DNA of 64,000 nt from Eutreptiella sp. 'Long Island Sound 2002' (lineage: Eukaryota > Euglenozoa > Euglenophyceae > Eutreptiales > Eutreptiaceae): the NCBI GenBank assembly GCA_964036045.1, contig OZ038378.1, positions 56,581,498 through 56,645,497 of the forward strand, written 5' to 3'. The notes beneath the pieces are model-generated. The model was not told where the DNA came from. It saw nothing but the letters and a program-made list of their open reading frames with translations, and ran no database searches. A program made the position numbers and the translations under genes. Positions 26,430 through 40,500 of the stretch are shown in pieces (positions within the stretch are counted from its first letter, which is position 1; each line of letters starts with the position of its first letter).

Positions 26430-29400
26430 TGGCCCACAAGTGGGCAAAGTGGCTACGTCACCCCTGCCGTCTCAGGGATCGCCACCGCTGCACAGCGGGG
26501 GGCAATATCAAAAGTGGCCCACTTATGGGCAAAGTGGCTACGTCACCCCTGCCGTCTCGGGGATCCCCACCGCTGCAGAGCGAGGGGGAAAATCAGAAGT
26601 GGCCCACAAGTGGGCAAAATGGCTACGTCACCGCTGCCGTCTCGGGGATCCCCACCACTTTAGAGCGGGGGGGAAAGTGAGAAGTGGCCCACTTGTGGGC
26701 AAAGTGGCTACGTCACTCCTGCCGTCTCGGGGATCCCCACTGCTGCAGAGCGAGGGGGAAAATCAGAAGTGGCCCACAAGTGGGCAAAATGGCTACGTCA
26801 CCCCTGCCGTCTCGGGGATCCCCACCACTTCAGAGCGGGGGGGAAAATGAGAAGTGGCCCACTGATGGGCAAAGTGGCTACGTCACTCCTGCCGTCTCGG
26901 GGATCCCCACTGCTGCAGAGCAGGGGGGGGAATCAGAAGTGGCCCACTTGTGGGCAAAGTGGCTACGTCACCCCTGCCGTCTCGGGGATCCCCACTGCTG
27001 CAGAGCGGGGGGGGGAAATCACACTTGGCCCACTTGTGGGCACAGTGGCTACGTCACCCCTGCCGTCTCGGGGATCCCGACCGCTTCAGAGCGGGGGGAA
27101 AATCAGAAGTCGCCCACTTGTGAGCAAAGTGGCTACGTCACCCCTGCCGTCTCCGGGATCCCCACCGCTTCACAGCGGGGGGGGGAAATCAGAAGTGGAC
27201 CACTTGTGGGCAAAGTGGCTACGTCACCCTTGCCGTCTCGGGGATCCCCACCGCTTCAGAGCGGGGGGGGGAAATCAGAAGTGGGCCACTTGTGGGCAAA
27301 GTGGCTATGTCACCCCTGCCGTCTCGGGGATCCCCACCGCTGCAGAGCGGGGCGGGAAATCAGAAGTGGCCCACTTGTGGGCAAAGTGGCTACGTCACCC
27401 CTGCCGTCTCGGGGATCCCCACCGCTGCAGAGCGGGGGAAAAATCACAAGTGGCCCACTTGTGTGCAAAGTGGCTACGTCACCCCTGCCGCCTCGGGGAT
27501 TGCCACCGCTTCAGAGCGGGGGAAAAATCAGAAGTGGCCCACTTGTGGGCAAAGTGGCTACGTCACCCCTGCCGTCTCGGGGATCCCCACCGCTGCAGAG
27601 CGGGGGGCAAAATCACAAGTGGCCCACTTATGGGCAAAGTGGCTACGTCACCCGTGCCGTCTCGGGGATCCCCACCGCTGCAAAGCGCGGGGGGGGGGGA
27701 TCAGAAGTGGCCCACAAGTGGGCAAAGTGGCTACGTCACCCCTGCCGTCTCGGGGATCCCCACCGCTTCAGAGTGGGGGAAAAATCAGAAGAGGCCCAAT
27801 TGTGGGCAAAGTGGCTACGTCACCCGTGTCGTCTCGGGGATCCCCACCGCTGCAGAGCGGGGGGGGGGGGATCAGAAGTGGCCCACAAGTGGGCAAAGTG
27901 GCTACGTCACCCCTGTCGTCTCGGGGATCCCCACCGCTGCAGAGCGGGGGGGGGGGGGATAAGAAGTGGCCCACAAGTGGGCAAAGTGGCTACGTCACCC
28001 CAGCCGTCTCAGGGATCGCCACCGCTGCACAGCGGGGGGCAATATCAAAAGTGGCCCACTTATGGGCAAAGTGGCTACGTCACCCCTGCCGTCTCGGGGA
28101 TCCCCACCGCTGCAGAGCGAGGGGGAAAATCAGAAGTGGCCCACAAGTGGGCAAAATGGCTACGTCACCGCTGCCGTCTCGGGGATCCCCACCACTTTAG
28201 AGCGGGGGGGAAAGTGAGAAGTGGCCCACTTGTGGGCAAAGTGGCTACGTCACTCCTGCCGTCTCGGGGATCCCCACTGCTGCAGAGCGAGGGGGAAAAT
28301 CAGAAGTGGCCCACAAGTGGGCAAAATGGCTACGTCACCCCTGCCGTCTCGGGGATCCCCACCACTTCAGAGCGGGGGGGAAAATGAGAAGTGGCCCACT
28401 GATGGGCAAAGTGGCTACGTCACTCCTGCCGTCTCGGGGATCCCCACTGCTGCAGAGCAGGGGGGGGAATCAGAAGTGGCCCACTTGTGGGCAAAGTGGC
28501 TACGTCACCCCTGCCGTCTCGGGGATCCCCACTGCTGCAGAGCGGGGGGGGGAAATCACACTTGGCCCACTTGTGGGCACAGTGGCTACGTCACCCCTGC
28601 CGTCTCGGGGATCCCGACCGCTTCAGAGCGGGGGGAAAATCAGAAGTCGCCCACTTGTGAGCAAAGTGGCTACGTCACCCCTGCCGTCTCCGGGATCCCC
28701 ACCGCTTCACAGCGGGGGGGGGAAATCAGAAGTGGACCACTTGTGGGCAAAGTGGCTACGTCACCCTTGCCGTCTCTGGGATCCCCACCGCTTCAGAGCG
28801 GGGGGGGGAAATCAGAAGTGGGCCACTTGTGGGCAAAGTGGCTATGTCACCCCTGCCGTCTCGGGGATCCCCACCGCTGCAGAGCGGGGCGGGAAATCAG
28901 AAGTGGCCCACTTGTGGGCAAAGTGGCTACGTCACCCCTGCCGTCTCGGGGATCCCCACCGCTGCAGAGCGGGGGAAAAATCACAAGTGGCCCACTTGTG
29001 TGCAAAGTGGCTACGTCACCCCTGCCGCCTCGGGGATTGCCACCGCTTCAGAGCGGGGGAAAAATCAGAAGTGGCCCACTTGTGGGCAAAGTGGCTACGT
29101 CACCCCTGCCGTCTCGGGGATCCCCACCGCTGCAGAGCGGGGGGCAAAATCACAAGTGGCCCACTTATGGGCAAAGTGGCTACGTCACCCGTGCCGTCTC
29201 GGGGATCCCCACCGCTGCAAAGCGCGGGGGGGGGGGATCAGAAGTGGCCCACAAGTGGGCAAAGTGGCTACGTCACCCCTGCCGTCTCGGGGATCCCCAC
29301 CGCTGCAGAGCGAGGGGGAAAATCAGAAGTGGCCCACAAGTGGGCAAAATGGCTACGTCACCCTTGCCGTCTCGGGGATCCCCATCACTTCAGAGCGGGG

Positions 29401-30420
29401 GGGAAAATGAGAAGTGGCCCACTTGTGGGCAAAGTGGCTACGTCACTCCTGGTGTCTCGGGGATCCCCACCGTTGCAGAGCGGGGGGGAAAATCAGAAGT
29501 GGCCCACTTGTGGGCAAAGTGCCTACGTCACCCCTGCCGTCTCGGGGATCCCCACCACTTCAGAGCGGGGGAAAAATCAGAAGTGGCCCAATTGTGGGCA
29601 AAGTGGCTACGTCACCCGTGTCGTCTCGGGGATCCCCACCGCTGCAGAGCGGGGGGGGGGGATCAGAAGTGGCCCACAAGTGGGCAAAGTGGCTACGTCA
29701 CCCCTGTCGTCTCGGGGATCCCCACCGCTGCAGAGCGGGGGGGGGGGGGGGATAAGAAGTGGCCCACAAGTGGGCAAAGTGGCTACGTCACCCCTGCCGT
29801 CTCAGGGATCGCCACCGCTGCAGAGCGGGGGGGGAAATCAGAAGTGGCCCACTTATGGGCAAAGTGGCTACGTCACCCCTGCCGTCTCGGGGATCCCCAC
29901 CGCTGCAGAGCGGGGGGGGGAAATCAGAAGTGGCCCGCTTGTGGGCAAAGTGGCTACGTCACCCCTGCCGTCTCGGGGATCCCCACCGCTTCAGAGTGGG
30001 GGAAAAATCAGAAGAGGCCCAATTGTGGGCAAAGTGGCTACGTCACCCCTGCCGTCTCGGGGATCCCCACCGCTGCACAGCGGGGGGCAATATCAAAAGT
30101 GGCCCACTTATGGGCAAAGTGGCTACGTCACCCCTGCCGTCTCGGGGATCCCCACCGCTGCAGAGCGAGGGGGAAAATCAGAAGTGGCCCACAAGTGGGC
30201 AAAATGGCTACGTCACCGCTGCCGTCTCGGGGATCCCCACCACTTTAGAGCGGGGGGGAAAGTGAGAAGTGGCCCACTTGTGGGCAAAGTGGCTACGTCA
30301 CTCCTGCCGTCTCGGGGATCCCCACTGCTGCAGAGCGAGGGGGAAAATCAGAAGTGGCCCACAAGTGGGCAAAATGGCTACGTCACCCCTGCCGTCTCGG
30401 GGATCCCCACCACTTCAGAG
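26430..30420 (+). repeat. Three-copy higher-order repeat, offsets 1537 and 2048 bp
   Basis: The rare monomer start GCAATATCAAAAGTGG occurs at about 26502, 28039 and 30087, and again near 33775. It is each time followed by CACCGCTGCCG and CCACTTTAGAGCGG variants. The first two copies align at a constant 1537 bp from about 26430 to 29180 (checked at CAATATC, at CTCGGGG before ACTTTAG, and at GCAAAATCAC at 27607/29144). The third is shifted by 2048 bp, meaning six extra monomers. Confidence 0.87.
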
Positions 30421-33400
30421 CGGGGGGGAAAATGAGAAGTGGCCCACTGATGGGCAAAGTGGCTACGTCACTCCTGCCGTCTCGGGGATCCCCACTGCTG
30501 CAGAGCGGGGGGGGGAATCAGAAGTGGCCCACTTGTGGGCAAAGTGGCTACGTCACCCCTGCCGTCTCGGGGATCCCCACTGCTGCAGAGCGGGGGGGGG
30601 GAAATCACACTTGGCCCACTTGTGGGCACAGTGGCTACGTCACCCCTGCCGTCTCGGGGATCCCGACCGCTTCACAGCGGGGGGAAAATCAGAAGTCGCC
30701 CACTTGTGAGCAAAGTGGCTACGTCACCCCTGCCGTCTCCGGGATCCCCACCGCTTCACAGCGGGGGGGGGAAATCAGAAGTGGACCACTTGTGGGCAAA
30801 GTGGCTACGTCACCCTTGCCGTCTCGGGGATCCCCACCGCTTCAGAGCGGGGGGGGAAATCAGAAGTGGGCCACTTGTGGGCAAAGTGGCTATGTCACCC
30901 CTGCCGTCTCGGGGATCCCCACCGCTGCAGAGCGGGGCGGGAAATCAGAAGTGGCCCACTTGTGGGCAAAGTGGCTACGTCACCCCTGCCGTCTCGGGGA
31001 TCCCCACCGCTGCAGAGCGGGGGAAAAATCACAAGTGGCCCACTTGTGTGCAAAGTGGCTATGTCACCCCTGCCGCCTCGGGGATTGCCACCGCTTCAGA
31101 GCGGGGGAAGAATCAGAAGTGGCCCACTTGTGGGCAAAGTGGCTACGTCACCCCTGCCGTCTCAGGGATCCCCACCGCTTCAGAGCGGGGGGGGAAATCA
31201 GAAGTGGCCCACAAGTGGGCAAAGTGGCTATGTCACCCCTGCCGTCTCGGGGATCCCCACCGCTGCAGAGGGGAGGGGGGAAATCAGAAGTGGCCCACAA
31301 GTGAGCAAAGTGGCTACGTCACCCCTGCCGTCTCGGGGATCCCCACCGCTGCAGAGCGGGGGAGAAATCACAAGTGGCCCACTTGTGGGCAAAGTGGCTA
31401 TGTCACCCCTGCCGTCTCGGGGATCCCCACCGCTTCAGAGCGGGGGGGGAAATCAGAAGTGGCCCACTTGTGGGCAAAGGGGCTATGTCACCCCTGCCGT
31501 CTCGGGGATCCCCACCGCTGCAGAGCGGGGGGGGGGGAAATCAGAAGTGGCCCACAAGTGGGCAAAGTGCCTACGTCACCCCTGCGGTCTCGGGGATCCC
31601 CACCGCTTCAGAGCGGGGGAAAAATCAGAAGTGGCCCAATTGTGGGCAAAGGGGCTACGTCACCCCTGCCGTCTCGGGGATCCCCACCGCTGCAGAGCGG
31701 GGGGGGGGGGGGGGGATGAGAAGTGGCCCACTTGTGGGCAAAGTGGCTACGTCACCCCTGCCGTCTCGGGGATCCCCACCGCTTCAGAGCGGGGGGAAAA
31801 TCAGAAGTGGCCCACAAGTGGGCAAAGTGGCTACGTCACCCCTGCCGTCTCGGCGATCCCCACCGCTGCAGAGCGGGGGGGCAAAATCACAAGTGGCCCA
31901 CTTATGGGCAAAGTGGCTACGTCACCCCCGCCGTCTCGGGTATCCCCACCGCTGCGGAGCGGGGGGGGGGGGGAATCAGAAGTGGCCCACAAGTGGGCAA
32001 AGTGGCCACGTCACCCCTGCCGTCTCGGGGATCCCCGCCGCTGCAGAGCGAGGGGGAAAATCAGAATTGGCCCACAAGTGGGCAAAATGGCTACGGCATC
32101 CCTGCCGTCTCGGGGATCCCCACCACTTCAGAGCGGGGGGGAAAATCAGAAGTGGCCCACTTGTGGGCAAAGTGGCTACGTCACCCCTGCCGTCTCGGGG
32201 ATCGCCACCGCTGCAGAGCGGGGGGCAAAATCACAAATGGCCCACTTGTGGGCAAAGTGGCTACGTCACCCCTGCCGTCTCGGGGATCCCCACTGCTGCA
32301 GAGCGGGGGGGGAAATCAGAAGTGGCCCACTTGTGGGCAAAGTGGCTACGTCACCCCTGCCGTCTCGGGGATCCCCACTGCTGCAGAGCGGGGGGGGAAA
32401 TCAGAGGTGGCCCACTTGTGGGCAAAGTGGCTACGTCACCCCTGCCGTCTCGGGGATCCCCACCGCTGCAGAGCGGGGGGGGGGGGGGGGGGATGAGAAG
32501 TGGCCCACAAGTGGGCAAAGTGGCTACGTCACCCCTGCCGTCTCGGGGATCCCCACCGCTGCAGAGCGGGGGGCAAAATCACAAGTGGCCCACTTATGGG
32601 CAAAGTGGCTACGTCACCCGTGCCGTCTCGGGGATCCCCACCGCTGCAAAGCGCGGGGGGGGGAATCAGAAGTGGCCCACAAGTGGGCAAAGTGGCTACG
32701 TCACCCCTGCCGTCTCGGGGATCCCCACCGCTGCAGAGCAAGGGGGGAAATCAGAAGTGGCCCACAAGTGGGCAAAATGGCTACGTCACCCTTGCCGTCT
32801 CGGGGATCCCCACCACTTCAGAGCGGGGGGGAAAATGAGAAGTGGCCCACTTGTGGGCAAAGTGGCTACGTCACTCCTGCTGTCTCGGGGATCCCCACCG
32901 CTTCAGAGCGGGGGGGAAATGAGAAGTGGCCCACTTGTGGGCAAAGTGGCTACGTCACCCCTGCCGTCTTGGGGATCCCCACTGCTGCAGAGCGGGGGGG
33001 GGAAATCAGAAGTGGCCCACTTGTGGGCAAAGTGGCTACGTCACCCCTGCCGTCTCGGGGATCCCGACCGCTTCAGAGCGGGGGGAAAATCAGAAGTGGC
33101 CCACTTGGGAGCAAAGTGGCTACGTCACCCCTGCCGTCTCGGTGATCCCCACCACTTCAGAGCGGGGGAAAAATCAGAAGTGGCCCAATTGTGGGCAAAG
33201 TGGCTACGTCACCCCTGCCGTCTCGGGGATCCCCACCGCTGCAGAGCGGGGGGGGGAGAATCAGAAGTGGCCCACAAGTGGGCAAAGTGGCTATGTCACC
33301 CGTGTCGTCTCGGGGATCCCCACCGCTGCAGAGCGGGGGGGGGGGGGGGGATAAGAAGTGGCCCACAAGTGGGCAAAGTGGCTACGTCACCCCTGCCGTC

Positions 33401-36400
33401 TCAGGGATCGCCACCGCTGCAGAGCGGGGGGGGAAATCAGAAGTGGCCCACTTATGGGCAAAGTGGCTACGTCACCCCTGCCGTCTCGGGGATCCCCACC
33501 GCTGCAGAGCGGGGGGGGGAAATCAGAAGTGGCCCGCTTGTGGGCAAAGTGGCTACGTCACCCCCGCCGTCTCGGGGATCCCCACCGCTTCAGAGCGGGG
33601 GAAAAATAAGAAGTGGCCCAATTGTGGGCAAAGTGGCTACGCCACCCCTACCGTCTCGGGGATCCCCACCGCTGCAGAGCGGGGGGGGGGGGGAATTAGA
33701 AGTGGCCCACTTATGGGCAAAGTGGCTACGTCACCCCTGCCGTCTCGGGGATCCCCACCGCTGCACAGCGGGGGGCAATATCAAAAGTGGCCCACTTATG
33801 GGCAAAGTGGTACGTCACCCCTGCCGTCTCGGGGATCCCCACCGCTGCAGAGCGAGGGGGAAAATCAGAAGTGGCCCACAAGTGGGCAAAATGGCTACGT
33901 CACCGCTGCCGTCTCGGGGATCCCGACCACTTTAGAGCGGGGGGGAAAGTGAGAAGTGGCCCACTTGTGGGCAAAGTGGCTACGTCACTCCTGCCGTCTC
34001 GGGGATCCCCACCGCTGCAGAGCGAGGGGGAAAATCACAAGTGGCCCACAAGTGGGCAAAATGGCTACGTCACCCGTGCCGTCTCGGGGATCCCCACCAC
34101 TTCAGAGCGGGGGGGAAAATGAGAAGTGGCCCACTTGTGGGCAAAGTGGCTACGTCACTCCTGCCGTCTCGGGGATCCCCACTGCTGCAGAGCGGGGGGG
34201 GAAATCAGAAGTGGCCCACTTGTGGGCAAAGTGCCTACGTCACCCCTGCCGTCTCGGGGATCCCCACTGCTGCAGAGCGGGGGGGGGGGGAATCAGAAGT
34301 GGCCCACTTGTGGGCACAGTGGCTACGTCACCCCTGCCGTCTCGGGGATCCCGACCGCTTCAGAGCGGGGGGAAAATCAGAAGTCGCCCACTTGTGAGCA
34401 AAGTGGCTACGTCACCCCTGCCGTCTCCGGGATCCCCACCGCTTCACAGAGGGGGGGGAAATCAGAAGTGGACCACTTTTGGGCAAAGTGGCTACGTCAC
34501 CCTTGCCGTCTCGGGGATCCCCACCGCTTCAGAGCGGGGGGGAAATCAGAAGTGGGCCACTTGTGGGCAAAGTGGCTATGTCACCCCTGCCGTCTCGGGG
34601 ATCCCCACCGCTGCAGAGCGGGGGGGGAAATCAGAAGTGGCCCACTTGTGGGCAAAGTGGCTACGTCACCCCTGCCGTCTCGGGGATCCCCACCGCTGCA
34701 GAGCGGGGGAAAAATCACAAGTGGCCCACTTGTGGGCAAAGTGGCTACGTCACCCCTGCCGCCTCGGGGATTGCCACCGCTTCAGAGCGGGGGAAAAATC
34801 AGAAGTGGCCCACTTGTGGGCAAAGTGGCTACGTCACCCCTGCCGTCTCGGGGATCCCCACCGCTTCAGAGCGGGGGGGGAAATCAGAAGTGGCCCACAA
34901 GTGGGCAAAGTGGCTATGTCACCCCTGCCGTCTCGGGGATCCCCACCGCTGCAGAGCGGAGGGGGGAAATCAGAAGTGGCCCACAACTGAGCAAAGTGGC
35001 TACGTCACCCCTGCCGTCTCGGGGATCTCCACCGCTGCAGAGCGGGGGAGAAATCACAAGTGGCCCACTTGTGGGCAAAGTGGCTATGTCACCCCTGCCG
35101 TCTCGGGGATCCCCACCGCTTCAGAGCGGGGGGGGGAAATCAGAAGTGGCCCACTTGTGGGCAAAGGGGCTACGTCACCCCTGCCGTCTCGGGGATCCCC
35201 ACCGCTGCAGAGCGGGGGGGGAAATCAGAAGTGGCCCACAAGTGGGCAAAGTGCCTACGTCACCCCTGCCGTCTCGGGGATCCCCACCGCTTCAGAGCGG
35301 GGGAAAAATCAGAAGTGGCCCAATTGTGGGCAAAGGGGCTACGTCACCCCTGCCGTCTCGGGCCTCCCCACCGCTGCAGAGGCGGGGGGGGGGAAATCAG
35401 AAGTGGCCCACTTGTGGGCAAAGTGGCCACGTCACCCCTGCCGTCTCAGGGATCCCCACCGCTTCAGAGCGGGGGGAAAATCAGAAGTGGCCCACAAGTG
35501 GGCAAAGTGGCTACGTCACCGCTGCCGTCTCGGGGATCCCCACCGCTGCAGAGCGGGGGGCAAAATCACAAGTGGCCCACTTATGGGCAAAGTGGCTACG
35601 TCACCCCCGCCGTCTCGGGTATCCCCACCGCTGCGGAGCGGGGGGGGGGGGGGATCAGAAGTGGCCCACAAGTGGGCAAAGTGGCCACGTCACCCCTGCC
35701 GTCTCGGGGATCCCCACCGCTGCAGAGCGAGGGGGAAAATCAGAAGTGGCCCACAAGTGGGCAAAATGGCTACGTCATCCCTGCCGTCTCGGGGATCCCC
35801 ACCGCTGCAGAGCGGGGGGCAAAATCACAAGTGGCCCACTTATGGGCAAAGTGGCTACGTCACCCCCGCCGTCTCGGGTATCCCCACCGCTGCGGAGCGG
35901 GGGGGGGGGGGGATCAGAAGTGGCCCACTTGTGGGCAAAGTGGCTACGTCACCCCTGCCAACTCGGGGATCCCCACCGCTGCACAGCGGGGGGGGAAATC
36001 AGAAGTGGACCACTTGTGGGCAAAGTGGGTACGTCACCCCTGCCGTCTCGGGGATCGCCACCGCTGCAGGGCGGGGGAAAAATCAGAAGTGGCCCACTTG
36101 TGGGCAAAGTGGCTATGTCACCCTTGCCGTCTCGGGGACCCCGACTGCTTCAGAGCGGAGAAAAATCACAAGTGGCCCACTTGTGGGCAAAGTGGCTATG
36201 TCACCGCTGCCGTCTCGGGGATCCCCACCGCTGCAGAGCGGGGGGCAAAATCACAAGTGGCCCACTTATGGGCAAAGTGGCTACGTCACCCCCGCCGTCT
36301 CGGGTATCCCCACCGCTGCGGAGCGGGGGGGGGGGGGATCAGAAGTGGCCCACTTGTGGGCAAAGTGGCTACGTCACCCCTGCCAACTCGGGGATCCCCA

Positions 36401-37527
36401 CCGCTGCACAGCGGGGGGGGAAATCAGAAGTGGACCACTTGTGGGCAAAGTGGGTACGTCACCCCTGCCGTCTCGGGGATCGCCACCGCTGCAGGGCGGG
36501 GGAAAAATCAGAAGTGGCCCACTTGTGGGCAAAGTGGCTATGTCACCCTTGCCGTCTCGGGGACCCCGACTGCTTCAGAGCGGAGAAAAATCACAAGTGG
36601 CCCACTTGTGGGCAAAGTGGCTATGTCACCCCTGCCGTCTCGGGAATCCCCACCGCTGCAGAGCGGGGGGGGGGAAATCGGAAGTGGCCCACTTGTGGGC
36701 AAAGGGGCTACGTCACCCCTGCCGTCTCGGGGATCCCCACCGCTGCAGAGCGGGGGGGGAAATCACAAGTGGCCCAATTGTGGGCAAACTGGCTACGTCA
36801 CCCCTGCCGTCTCGGGGATCCCCACCGCTGCAGAGCGGGGGGGGGGGGGGGAATGAGAAGTGGCCCACTTATGGGCAAAGTGGCTACGTCACCCCTGCCG
36901 TCTCAGGGATCGCCACCGCTGCACAGCGGGGGGGGAAATCAGAAGTGGCCCACTTATGGGCAAAGTGGCTACGTCACCCCTGCCGTCTCGGGGATCCCCA
37001 CCGCTGCAGAGCGGGGGGCAAAATCACAAGTGGCCCACTTATGGGCAAAGTGGCTACGTCACCCCTGCCGTCTCGGGGATCCCCACCGCTGCAGAGCAGG
37101 GGGGGGGGGGGGATCAGAAGTGGCCCACAAGTGGGCAAAGTGGCTACGTCACCCGTGCCGTGTCGGGGATCCCCACCGCTGCAGAGCGAGAAGAAAAATC
37201 AGAAGTGGCCCAATCGTGGGCAAAGTGGCTACGTCACCCCTGCCGTCTCGGGGATCCCCACCGCTGCAGAGCGGGGGGGGAAATCAGTAGTGGCCCACTC
37301 ATGGGCAAAGTGGCTACGTCACCCCTGCCGTCTCGGGCATCCCCACCGCTGCAGAGCGGGGGGGGGAAATCAGAAGTGGCTCACAAGTGGGCAAAGTGGC
37401 TACGTCACCCCTGCCGTCTCGGGGATCCCCACCACTTCGGAGCGGGGGGAAAAATCAGAAGTGGCCCAATTGTGGGCAAAGTGGCAACGTCACCCCTGCC
37501 GTCTCGGGGATCCCCACCGCTACAGAG

Positions 37528-40500
37528 CGGTTGGGGGGGGGGAACGAGAAGTGGCCCACAAGTGGGCAAAGTGGCTACGTCACCCCTGCCGTCTCAGGGA
37601 TCGCCACCGCTGCAGAGCGGGGGGGGGGGGGGAATCAGAAGTGGCCCACTTGTGGGCAAAGTGGCTACGTCACCCCTGCCGTCTCGGGGATCCCCACCGC
37701 TGCAGAGCGGGGGAAAAATCACAAGTGGCCCACTTGTGGGCAAAGTGGCTACGTCACCCCTGCCGCCTCGGGGATTGCCACCGCTTCAGAGCGGGGGAAA
37801 AATCAGAAGTGGCCCACTTGTGGGCAAAGTGGCTACGTCACCCCTGCCGTCTCGGGGATCCCCACCGCTTCAGAGCGGGGGGGGAAATCAGAAGTGGCCC
37901 ACAAGTGGGCAAAGTGGCTATGTCACCCCTGCCGTCTCGGGGATCCCCACCGCTGCAGAGCGGAGGGGGGAAATCAGAAGTGGCCCACAACTGAGCAAAG
38001 TGGCTACGTCACCCCTGCCGTCTCGGGGATCTCCACCGCTGCAGAGCGGGGGAGAAATCACAAGTGGCCCACTTGTGGGCAAAGTGGCTACGTCACCCCT
38101 GCCGTCTCGGGGATCCCCACCGCTTCACAGCGGGGGGGGGAAATCAGAAGTGGCCCACTTGTGGGCAAAGGGGCTACGTCACCCCTGCCGTCTCGGGGAT
38201 CCCCACCGCTGCAGAGCGGGGGGGGAAATCAGAAGTGGCCCACAAGTGGGCAAAGTGCCTACGTCACGCCTGCCGTCTCGGGGATCCCCACCGCTTCAGA
38301 GCGGGGGAAAAATCAGAAGTGGCCCAATTGTGGGCAAAGGGGCTACGTCACCCCTGCCGTCTCGGGGATCCCCACCGTTGCAGAGGCGGGGGGGGGGTAA
38401 TGAGAAGTGGCCCACTTGTGGGCAAAGTGGCTACGTCACCCCTGCCGTCTCGGGGATCCCCACCGCTTCAGAGCGGGGGGAAAATCAGAAGTGGCCCACA
38501 AGTGGGCAAAGTGGCTACGTCACCGCTGCCGTCTCGGGGATCCCCACCGCTGCAGAGCGGGGGGCAAAATCACAAGTGGCCCACTTATGGGCAAAGTGGC
38601 TACGTCACCCCCGCTGTCTCGGGTATCCCCACCGCTGCGGAGCGGGGGGGGGGGGGGGATCAGCAGTGGCCCACAAGTGGGCAAAGTGGCCACGTCACCC
38701 CTGCCGTCTCGGGGATCCCCACCGCTGCAGAGCGAGGGGGAAAATCAGAAGTGGCCCACAAGTGGGCAAAATGGCTACGTCATCCCTGCCGTCTCGGGGA
38801 TCCCCACCACTTCAGAGCGGGGGGGAAAATCAGAAGTGGCCCACTTGTGGGCAAAGTGGCTACGTCACTCCTGCCGTCTCGGGGATCGCCACCGCTGCAG
38901 AGCGGGGGGGAAAATCAGAAGTGGCCCACTTGTGAGCAAAGTGGCTACGTCACCCCTGCCGTCTCGGGGATCCCCACTGCTGCAGAGCGGGGGGGGGAAA
39001 TCAGAAGTGGCCCACTTGTGGGCAAAGTGGCTACGTCACCCCTGCCGTCTCGGGGATCCCCACCGCTTCAGAGCGGGGGGAAAATGAGAAGTGGCCCACT
39101 TGTGGGCAAAGTGGCTACGTCACCCCTGCCAACTCGGGGATCCCCACCGCTGCACAGCGGGGGGGGAAATCAGAAGTGGACCACTTGTGGGCAAAGTGGG
39201 TACGTCACCCCTGCCGTCTGGGGGATCACCACCGCTGCAGGGCGGGGGAAAAATCAGAAGTGGCCCACTTGTGGGCAAAGTGGCTATGTCACCCTTGCCG
39301 TCTCGGGGACCTCGACTGCTTCAGAGCGGAGAAAAATCACAAGTGGCCCACTTGTGGGCAAAGTGGCTATGTCACCCCTGCCGTCTCGGGAATCCCCACC
39401 GCTGCAGAGCGGGGGGGGGGAAATCGGAAGTGGCCCACTTGTGGGCAAAGGGGCTACGTCACCCCTGCCGTCTCGGGGATCCCCACCGCTGCAGAGCGGG
39501 GGGGGAAATCACAAGTGGCCCAATTGTGGGCAAACTGGCTACGTCACCCCTGCCGTCTCGGGGATCCCCACCGCTGCAGAGCGGGGGGGGGGGAGGAATG
39601 AGAAGTGGCCCACTTATGGGCAAAGTGGCTACGTCACCCCTGCCGTCTCAGGGATCCCCACCGCTGCAGAGCGGGGGGCAAAATCACAAGTGGCCCACTT
39701 ATGGGCAAAGTGGCTACGTCACCCCTGCCGTCTCGGGGATCCCCACCGCTGCAGAGCGGGGGGGGGGGGGGATCAGAAGTGGCCCACAAGTGGGCAAAGT
39801 GGCTACGTCACCCGTGCCGTGTCGGGGATCCCCACCGCTGCAGAGCGAGAAGAAAAATCAGAGGTGGCCCAATCGTGGGCAAAGTGGCTACGTCACCCCT
39901 GCCGTCTCGGGGATCCCCACCGCTGCAGAGCGGGGGGGGGGGGGGAATCAGAAGTGGCCCACAAGTGGGCAAAGTGGCTACGTCACCCCTGCCGTCTCGG
40001 GGATCCCCACCGCTGCAGAGCGGGGGGCAAAATCACAAGTGGCCCACTTATGGGCAAAGTGGCTACGTCACCCCTGCCGTCTCGGGGATCCCCACCGCTG
40101 CAGAGCGGGGGGGGGGGGGGGATCAGAAGTGGCCCACAAGTGGGCAAAGTGGCTACGTCACCCGTGCCGTGTCGGGGATCCCCACCGTTGCAGAGCGAGA
40201 AGAAAAATCAGAAGTGGCCCAATCGTGGGCAAAGTGGCTACGTCACCCCTGCCGTCTCGGGGATCCCCACCGCTGCAGAGCGGGGGGGGAAATCAGTAGT
40301 GGCCCACTCATGGGCAAAGTGGCTACGTCACCCCTGCCGTCTCGGGCATCCCCACCGCTGCAGAGCGGGGGGGGAAATCAGAAGTGGCTCACAAGTAGGC
40401 AAAGTGGCTACGTCACCCCTGCCGTCTCGGGGATCCCCACCACTTCAGAGCGGGGGGAAAAATCAGAAGTGGCCCAATTGTGGGCAAAGTGGCTACGTCA

